63,115 nucleotides of DNA, from positions 1-63,115 of the forward strand of contig DATLTC010000087.1 of NCBI GenBank assembly GCA_035533755.1, in the 5' to 3' direction. Under the pieces are notes generated by a model. That model saw nothing but the letters and a program-made list of their open reading frames with translations. It was not told the origin of the DNA and ran no database searches. Both the position numbers and the translations under genes were made by a program. Shown here piece after piece: positions 59,145-63,115 of this stretch. The DNA is from Gemmatimonadaceae bacterium. GTDB taxonomy: Bacteria > Gemmatimonadota > Gemmatimonadetes > Gemmatimonadales > Gemmatimonadaceae. How positions within the stretch are numbered: the stretch's first letter is position 1; each line of letters opens with the position of its first letter.

Positions 59145-59537
59145 GTGGTTCGCTCGGTCCTTGCGATCGTGGTGGGAAGCGCGGTGATCTTCGCTCTGGG
59201 CGGGATGGGCACCGCCGTCGTGTTCCACGACCGGGGGGCCCCGCTCGTGCCCTCGGTGCCGCTCCTGCTGCTGCTCCTCGTGATGCGCGGCCTCGCCGCG
59301 ATCGCGGGCGGGTATGCCGCCGCCGCCCTGGCGCGCCGGCGCCCGCTGGTGCACGGAGTGCTGGCCGGATCGCTGTACGTGGGTGCGCTCGCCTGGGCGC
59401 CGGACGCCGTGGTGCGCGGCATGTCCGTGCCCACGGGCCAGCCGCTCGCGTACGGCGCGGTGGCGGTGGGGCTGGCGCTGGTGGGCGGCGCCCTGGGAGG
59501 TCTGGCGCGCGCCGAAATACGCCGCGGAGGCAGCTGA
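59145..59537 (+). CDS. Small integral membrane protein, 130 aa
   Basis: A hydrophobic protein with about four helices (VRSVLAIVVGSAVIFALGGMG; VPLLLLLLVMRGLAAIAGGYAAAALA; GVLAGSLYVGALAW; YGAVAVGLALVGGALGGLA). No family recognised with certainty; the Gly/Ala-rich helices resemble small DUF-type membrane proteins. The start is GTG 59145 with GGGAGG upstream. It precedes the GntR-family gene by 55 bases on the same strand, and the operator-like palindrome lies between them, so it may or may not be cotranscribed with the regulator. Confidence 0.65.
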   Translation: MVRSVLAIVVGSAVIFALGGMGTAVVFHDRGAPLVPSVPLLLLLLVMRGLAAIAGGYAAAALARRRPLVHGVLAGSLYVGALAWAPDAVVRGMSVPTGQPLAYGAVAVGLALVGGALGGLARAEIRRGGS

Positions 59538-59558
59538 CGCCTCGCAGCCGCCGTTGTA

Positions 59559-59586
59559 TTGCTCTAGTGTACTAGGGCACTAGATT
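59559..59586 (+). promoter_or_regulatory. Promoter and overlapping palindromic operator of the GntR gene
   Basis: CTAGTG (59564-59569) and CACTAG (59578-59583) form a perfect inverted repeat around TACTAGGG, with an extra CTAG in the middle. The arrangement overlaps TTGCTC (59559-59564, -35-like) and TAGATT (59581-59586, -10-like), 16 bases apart. GTG 59593 begins only 6 bases after the -10. AT-rich operator within a promoter next to a GntR gene strongly suggests autoregulation. Confidence 0.65.
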
Positions 59587-59592
59587 ACTACC

Positions 59593-59967
59593 GTGGACTT
59601 CGAACTCGATCCCGCCGACCGCCGGTCGATATTCCTCCAGATCGCCGACGCCGTCCGCGCCGCCATCGCCCGCGGCGATCTTGCCACCGGCAGTCCGCTG
59701 CCCCCCGTCCGCGCCCTCGCCGCCCAGCTCGGCGTCCACCCCAACACCGTCCTCCAGGCCTACCACGAACTCGCCCTCCACGGCACGGTCCAGTCGCGCC
59801 GCGGCAGCGGCACCTTCGTGCGGGCAGCCCCGCCCGGCGACGGCGAACGCCGCGTCATGGCCGACGAGGTCGCCGATCGCGCCCTCCGCGATGCCTACGC
59901 CCACGGCCTCACCGCCCCCGACCTCGGTGCCGCCCTCGACCGCGCCGCCCGGCGCGGCGCGCCCTGA
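59593..59967 (+). CDS. GntR-family transcriptional regulator (YtrA subfamily)
   Basis: A 124-residue short GntR protein: an N-terminal winged helix-turn-helix (IFLQIADAVRAAIARGDLATGSPLPPVRALAAQLGVHPNTVLQAYHELALHGTVQSRRGSGTFV, about 13-76) and a 45-residue helical tail, too small for a ligand-binding FadR or UTRA domain. That is the YtrA type, which usually controls an adjacent ABC transporter; none is present here. The start is GTG. The palindromic operator overlapping its promoter suggests autorepression. It ends 9 bases before a convergent methyltransferase gene. Confidence 0.92.
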   Translation: MDFELDPADRRSIFLQIADAVRAAIARGDLATGSPLPPVRALAAQLGVHPNTVLQAYHELALHGTVQSRRGSGTFVRAAPPGDGERRVMADEVADRALRDAYAHGLTAPDLGAALDRAARRGAP

Positions 59968-59976
59968 GCACCGGCT

Positions 59977-60723
59977 CTACGACACGTAGCCGGCGCGGAC
60001 GTTGAGCGGCCACCGCGCCTCGCGCCGAGCCCCCGCACGGCCCCACCGCGGCTCGAGTTGCGCCCGCAGCGCCGGGATCGGATCGGTGCCCGTGGCCCGC
60101 ACGTACCGCGTGGTGGACGACCAGCTGGCCAGATAGGCGAGCAGCTGATCGAGCGTGTACGGCACGCGCATCTCCAGCCGCGGCGGCTCTACCTCGCGCA
60201 GCGGAAATGGGATCGTCGCGTATCCCTCATCGACGTACCGGCGTTCGGGCGGCCAGTACGGCCCCACCACCTCCCGCTGGAATTCGCGCACGACGGGATC
60301 GAGCTCGGCGTCCACGCACACATTGCCGTAGCTCCACGCCACGAGCAGCCCGCCCGGCACCAGCACGCGCTCCACTTCGCGGTAGAACGCCTCGAAGTCG
60401 AACCAGTGCAGCGCCGTCGCCACCGTGATCGCGTCCACCGACCCAGCCTCGAGCCCGCTGCGCTCGGCGCTCGCCACCCGGTATTCCACGCCGTTCTGCG
60501 GCGGCGCCTGGGCCAACTGCTGCTCGCTGGCGTCGGTGGCCACGACGCGCGCGAAGTAGCGCACCAGATCGCGCGCCGCCTGGCCGTTGCCGGTGGCGCA
60601 GTCCCACGCCAGGCGCCGGGCCGGCGCCCGGTCGGCCACGAAGCGGAACAGCGCGTCGGGATACGTGGGGCGCGCAGCCGCGTACGCCGCGGCGGCACCC
60701 GTGAAGTGATCCTTGAACGTCAT
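59977..60723 (-). CDS. Class I SAM-dependent methyltransferase
   Basis: A 248-residue methyltransferase (Methyltransf_11/UbiE-like Rossmann fold). Motif I is AWDCATGNGQAARDLVRYF (about 39-57), motif II VVATDASEQQLAQA, and the post-motif segment ITVATALHWFDFEAFYREVERVLVPGGLLVAWSYG (about 98-132). LASWSSTTRYVRATGTDPIPALR resembles the C terminus of the family with LHWFD, often called 'class I SAM methyltransferase, trans-aconitate-like'. Acceptor unknown. ATG 60723 is used. Confidence 0.9.
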   Translation of the reverse strand: MTFKDHFTGAAAAYAAARPTYPDALFRFVADRAPARRLAWDCATGNGQAARDLVRYFARVVATDASEQQLAQAPPQNGVEYRVASAERSGLEAGSVDAITVATALHWFDFEAFYREVERVLVPGGLLVAWSYGNVCVDAELDPVVREFQREVVGPYWPPERRYVDEGYATIPFPLREVEPPRLEMRVPYTLDQLLAYLASWSSTTRYVRATGTDPIPALRAQLEPRWGRAGARREARWPLNVRAGYVS

Positions 60724-60793
60724 CTCACGCCGAATGGAGACCCGGCCCGCCCGCGCGGCATCGTGCCCCGGCGGCCAGGTTCACGCCCGCGGG

Positions 60794-61480
60794 CTAGTGC
60801 TTCCTGAACTGCAGATCCGTGATCGCGACGTCGGAGTTGTGGTTCACGCGGAACCCGAAGCTCCCCGACAGATCGCCCAGCGCCGCGCGTGACAGCGCCG
60901 CCACCTGCGTGCCGTTGGCCAGGAAGCGCACCGAATCGGCGCCCACGGCAATGGACAGGACGTTCGTGGCCTTGCCCGCGCCGTCCTTGCCCTTCACGGC
61001 CGCGTTCGACGTCCAGTTCACCAGCTTGTGCACGGCCATGCCCGCGCGGTGGTTGATGAGATAGTCGTCGCCGCCGCGGACCACGAAGTACACGTACGAT
61101 TGCTTGTCGGCGCTGGTCAGGTCGCGCCCCGCCACCACCAGCCCATAAGCCTCGCCGTGCCCGCCCGGCGCCTTGAGCTGAGAGAACGTGGCCGTCACGG
61201 TATAGCTGCCGTTGGGCGCCGAGTCCTTGTCGGTCCAGTAGATCCCCGCCGGGCCCGTCGTCACGTGGTAGCTGTCGCCCGCCATCGTGAAGCTCAGATC
61301 CTTGACCGTCATGTGGTCGAACCGGTTGGGATCGAGGAACACGTGCCATCCACCCGGAAACACGCCGCTGCCGGCCACGCGCATGGTCGGGTCGTTGTTC
61401 CCGGCGCGCTGGGCGGCGGCGGGCGTCGCGAGCGGCGTGGTCAGCGCGAGGAAGAGAACGGCGAGCGTTGTCCGGCGCAT
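60794..61480 (-). CDS. Secreted LamG/DUF1080-like protein
   Basis: A 228-residue exported protein, signal peptide MRRTTLAVLFLALTTPLATPAAAQ. The mature part looks like a concanavalin-type jelly roll as in DUF1080 and LamG domains: GWHVFLDPNRFDHMTVKDLSFTMAGDSYHV, TATFSQLKAPGGHGEAYGLVVAGRDL, VYFVVRGGDDYLINHRAG, SIAVGADSVRFLANGTQVAAL and GSFGFRVNHNSDVAITDLQFRK. Such domains bind sugars or act as glycoside-binding modules; no catalytic motif is recognised. ATG 61480 was chosen over upstream in-frame starts because it gives a clean signal peptide. Confidence 0.82.
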   Translation of the reverse strand: MRRTTLAVLFLALTTPLATPAAAQRAGNNDPTMRVAGSGVFPGGWHVFLDPNRFDHMTVKDLSFTMAGDSYHVTTGPAGIYWTDKDSAPNGSYTVTATFSQLKAPGGHGEAYGLVVAGRDLTSADKQSYVYFVVRGGDDYLINHRAGMAVHKLVNWTSNAAVKGKDGAGKATNVLSIAVGADSVRFLANGTQVAALSRAALGDLSGSFGFRVNHNSDVAITDLQFRKH

Positions 61481-61588
61481 GGGAGACTCCCGAGCATGAA
61501 GGGGGGCGGTGCATTCGATGGGCGCGACGGACGCGCCGTCCATGGCAATAATACCCGCGCTCGGCGCCAACGGACCAGATCGCCGGCG

Positions 61589-62191
61589 TCAGGAATCGAT
61601 CAGCGCATCGAGGTCGGCACGGGTGTCCACGTCGCGCGGCATCGCGAAATCGAAGTCCACGTACGCCACGCGCGATGGATCGCGCGCCACCACCTGCCGC
61701 GCGCCCACGTCGCCGCGCAGCGCGTCGAGCTCGGGAAATACGCGGCGCGCGAACAGCACCGGCAGCCCCTGCACCCCCGCATATCGGGGCGCCACGATCG
61801 CCGCGTCATCGCCACCGAATCGCGCCACCAGCGACGGGATCACCTCGTCACGATCGATCGGCTGGTCGCCCAGCGCCACCACCATCGCCACGGCGTGCGG
61901 CGGCACGGCCGCGAGCCCGGTGCGGAGCGACTCGCTCATCCCCTGATCGGCACGCGGATTGACGACGATCTGCACCGGCAACCCGGTGAGCGCGCGGCGC
62001 ACCGCATCGGCATCGTGGCCCACGACCACGATCGTCGTCTCGGGGCCGGCCGCGAGCACGCGCTCCACGCTGGCCCGCACCAGCGGCACCCCGCCCACCG
62101 ACGCCACGAGCTTCTGCGAGCCGAACCGCCGCGCCGCGCCGGCGGCCAGCACCACGACGGCCAGCGATCCCGCGCCGTCCGCGGGGCTCAC
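61589..62191 (-). CDS. MobA-like NTP transferase (molybdenum cofactor cytidylyl/guanylyltransferase type)
   Basis: A 200-residue nucleotidyltransferase: VVVLAAGAARRFGSQKLVASVGG (about 11-33, NTP-binding loop with Lys), VVVGHDADAVRRAL, VVNPRADQGMSESLRTGLAAV (about 84-104), VALGDQPIDRDEVIPSLV with the metal Asp, and GVQGLPVLFARRVFPELDALRGDVGARQVV. This is the MocA/MobA family that adds CMP or GMP to molybdopterin. GTG 62191 overlaps the XdhC-type gene's stop (GTGA); the two are typical partners in maturation of molybdenum hydroxylases. Confidence 0.9.
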   Translation of the reverse strand: MSPADGAGSLAVVVLAAGAARRFGSQKLVASVGGVPLVRASVERVLAAGPETTIVVVGHDADAVRRALTGLPVQIVVNPRADQGMSESLRTGLAAVPPHAVAMVVALGDQPIDRDEVIPSLVARFGGDDAAIVAPRYAGVQGLPVLFARRVFPELDALRGDVGARQVVARDPSRVAYVDFDFAMPRDVDTRADLDALIDS

Positions 62192-63115
62192 GCGCGCGGC
62201 GCCTGGCCGGCGCGCACGGCCACCAGCTCGGCGGCGATGCTCACCGCCACTTCGGCCGGCGTGCGGGCCCCGATCCGGAGTCCGATGGGGGTATGGAGGC
62301 GCGCCAACTCCTCGGCCGTGAACCCTTCCCCGGCCAGCACCTCGCGCAGCTTGGCGCCGCGCGTGCGGCTGGACATGAGGCCCACGTAGCCCACCGGCGA
62401 GCGCAGCGCATGGCGCAGCACCGGCAGTTCGAATTTGTAGTCGTGCGACACGATCACGACGAACGTCTGGGCCGTGGCCGGCAGTTCGGCGGCGACGGCG
62501 CCGGGATCGCCCACGCGAATCTCGTCGGCAAGCGGAAACCGCGCGCGGGTGGCATAGCGGGCGCGCGCGTCCACGACGACCGTGCGGATGCCCAGCTCGC
62601 GGGCAAGGCGCGTGAGCACCACCGCCACCTCGCCGCCGCCGTACACCACCGCGGTCACCGGCGGCGCGAAGCACTCCACGAAGTACTCCCGGCCGCTGGT
62701 GTCGTCGCGGACCACCCGCGGCCCGGTGCGCGCGCCATCCAGGGCGAGCGCCGCGACGCGCGCATCCACGGCGGCGTCGCCAAGCGACCCGCTCCGCGCG
62801 CCGTCGGCGTCCACGACCAGGCGAGGGCCGGCGTCGAGGAGCGCGCCGATGACCAGGGCGCGTCGCCCCTTGGCCACCGCCCGTTCGGCGATCGCGTAGG
62901 CGGCCACGGCCGGGTGTGCGCGCCCCCCGAAGTCGACCGCTTCCACGAGCAGGCGCACCGTGCCGCCGCATCCCAGCCCCAGATCCCAGGCGTCCTCGTC
63001 GGCGAGCGCGATGTCCACCAACTCGGCGCTTCCCGTACGCAGCACGCGGTCACTCGCTTCGGCGGCGCGCGCATCCAGGCACCCGCCGATCGTCACCGCG
63101 CCCACGATCTCGCCG
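62188..63115 (-). CDS. XdhC/CoxI-family molybdenum hydroxylase maturation protein (5' end outside window)
   Basis: The frame is open to the right edge, so the N terminus is missing. Visible: GAVTIGGCLDARAAEA (the XdhC GG-C motif, Cys in GGCLD), LGLGCGGTVRLLVE (second Cys motif), and the Rossmann-like C-terminal domain VTAVVYGGGEVAVVLTRLARELG, FVVIVSHDYKFELPVLRHAL and YVGLMSSRTRGAKLREVLAGEGF, ending with LHTPIGLRIGARTPAEVAVSIAAELVAVR. XdhC binds the molybdenum cofactor and sulfurates it for xanthine dehydrogenase-type enzymes. The catalytic subunits, if present, lie beyond the window. Confidence 0.9.
   Translation of the reverse strand, partial: GEIVGAVTIGGCLDARAAEASDRVLRTGSAELVDIALADEDAWDLGLGCGGTVRLLVEAVDFGGRAHPAVAAYAIAERAVAKGRRALVIGALLDAGPRLVVDADGARSGSLGDAAVDARVAALALDGARTGPRVVRDDTSGREYFVECFAPPVTAVVYGGGEVAVVLTRLARELGIRTVVVDARARYATRARFPLADEIRVGDPGAVAAELPATAQTFVVIVSHDYKFELPVLRHALRSPVGYVGLMSSRTRGAKLREVLAGEGFTAEELARLHTPIGLRIGARTPAEVAVSIAAELVAVRAGQAPRA

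Overview
The window is a high-GC, gene-dense bacterial chromosome segment with short intergenic gaps and many 1-4 base stop/start overlaps (ATGA, GTGA). The gene repertoire suggests a Gram-negative-type aerobic heterotroph: a TonB-dependent receptor, a TonB-family protein, several lipoproteins, a secreted S9 peptidase, a DUF5916-type outer-membrane protein, SURF1, and DUF4097 paralogues behind an ECF sigma/anti-sigma pair. This combination resembles Gemmatimonadota, but that placement is an inference from gene content; there is no rRNA or other phylogenetic marker here. I saw no tRNA, rRNA, CRISPR array, prophage or insertion sequence.

Layout. 1-10.7 kb: end of a PLP dehydratase, ribonuclease Z, DUF2203, thioesterase, lipoprotein, class V aminotransferase, 3-hydroxyisobutyrate dehydrogenase-like enzyme, two small HMA proteins flanking an EamA permease, a long acyl-CoA dehydrogenase and SURF1. 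10.7-18.5 kb (minus strand): DUF72, an AttEFGH-like ABC cluster with an unusual division of permease domains, and an mntR-usp-mntH manganese operon with a palindromic operator. 18.6-24.5 kb: VOC protein, NUDIX hydrolase, rhodanese, LD-carboxypeptidase, glycosyltransferase, TonB receptor. 24.6-30.1 kb: a translationally coupled N6-adenine DNA methylase and SNF2-type helicase that look like a compact defence or modification module. 30.0-38.8 kb (minus strand): lipoprotein, phenylalanine hydroxylase behind what looks like a tyrosine attenuator, small membrane protein, DinB, alkyltransferase-like protein, MscL with a zinc ribbon, a sugar uptake/kinase/nucleotidyltransferase operon, and DUF2156 plus SRPBCC proteins. 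39.3-45.2 kb (plus strand): cold-shock protein, HAD phosphatase, ECF sigma and anti-sigma factors, three DUF4097 proteins and a Bax-inhibitor-1 protein. 45.2-53.5 kb: pterin dehydratase (partner of the hydroxylase), GT-C-like membrane protein, SPL-type radical SAM enzyme, TonB-family protein, second DinB, Tat-exported amidase and an inward-rectifier K+ channel. 53.5-63.1 kb: S9 peptidase, DUF5916 protein, small membrane protein, GntR regulator with an overlapping operator, methyltransferase, secreted protein, and a MobA-like/XdhC pair running off the right edge.

The most interesting non-coding signals are four. (a) A leader upstream of phenylalanine hydroxylase encodes a Tyr/Trp-rich peptide and ends in an intrinsic terminator whose 3' arm is duplicated inside the leader ORF. 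(b) A roughly 90-base palindromic repeat occurs once between genes and once in frame inside a protein-coding gene. (c) -10-like hexamers repeatedly lie only 5-8 bases before start codons, suggesting leaderless mRNAs. (d) A MntR-type operator precedes mntH.
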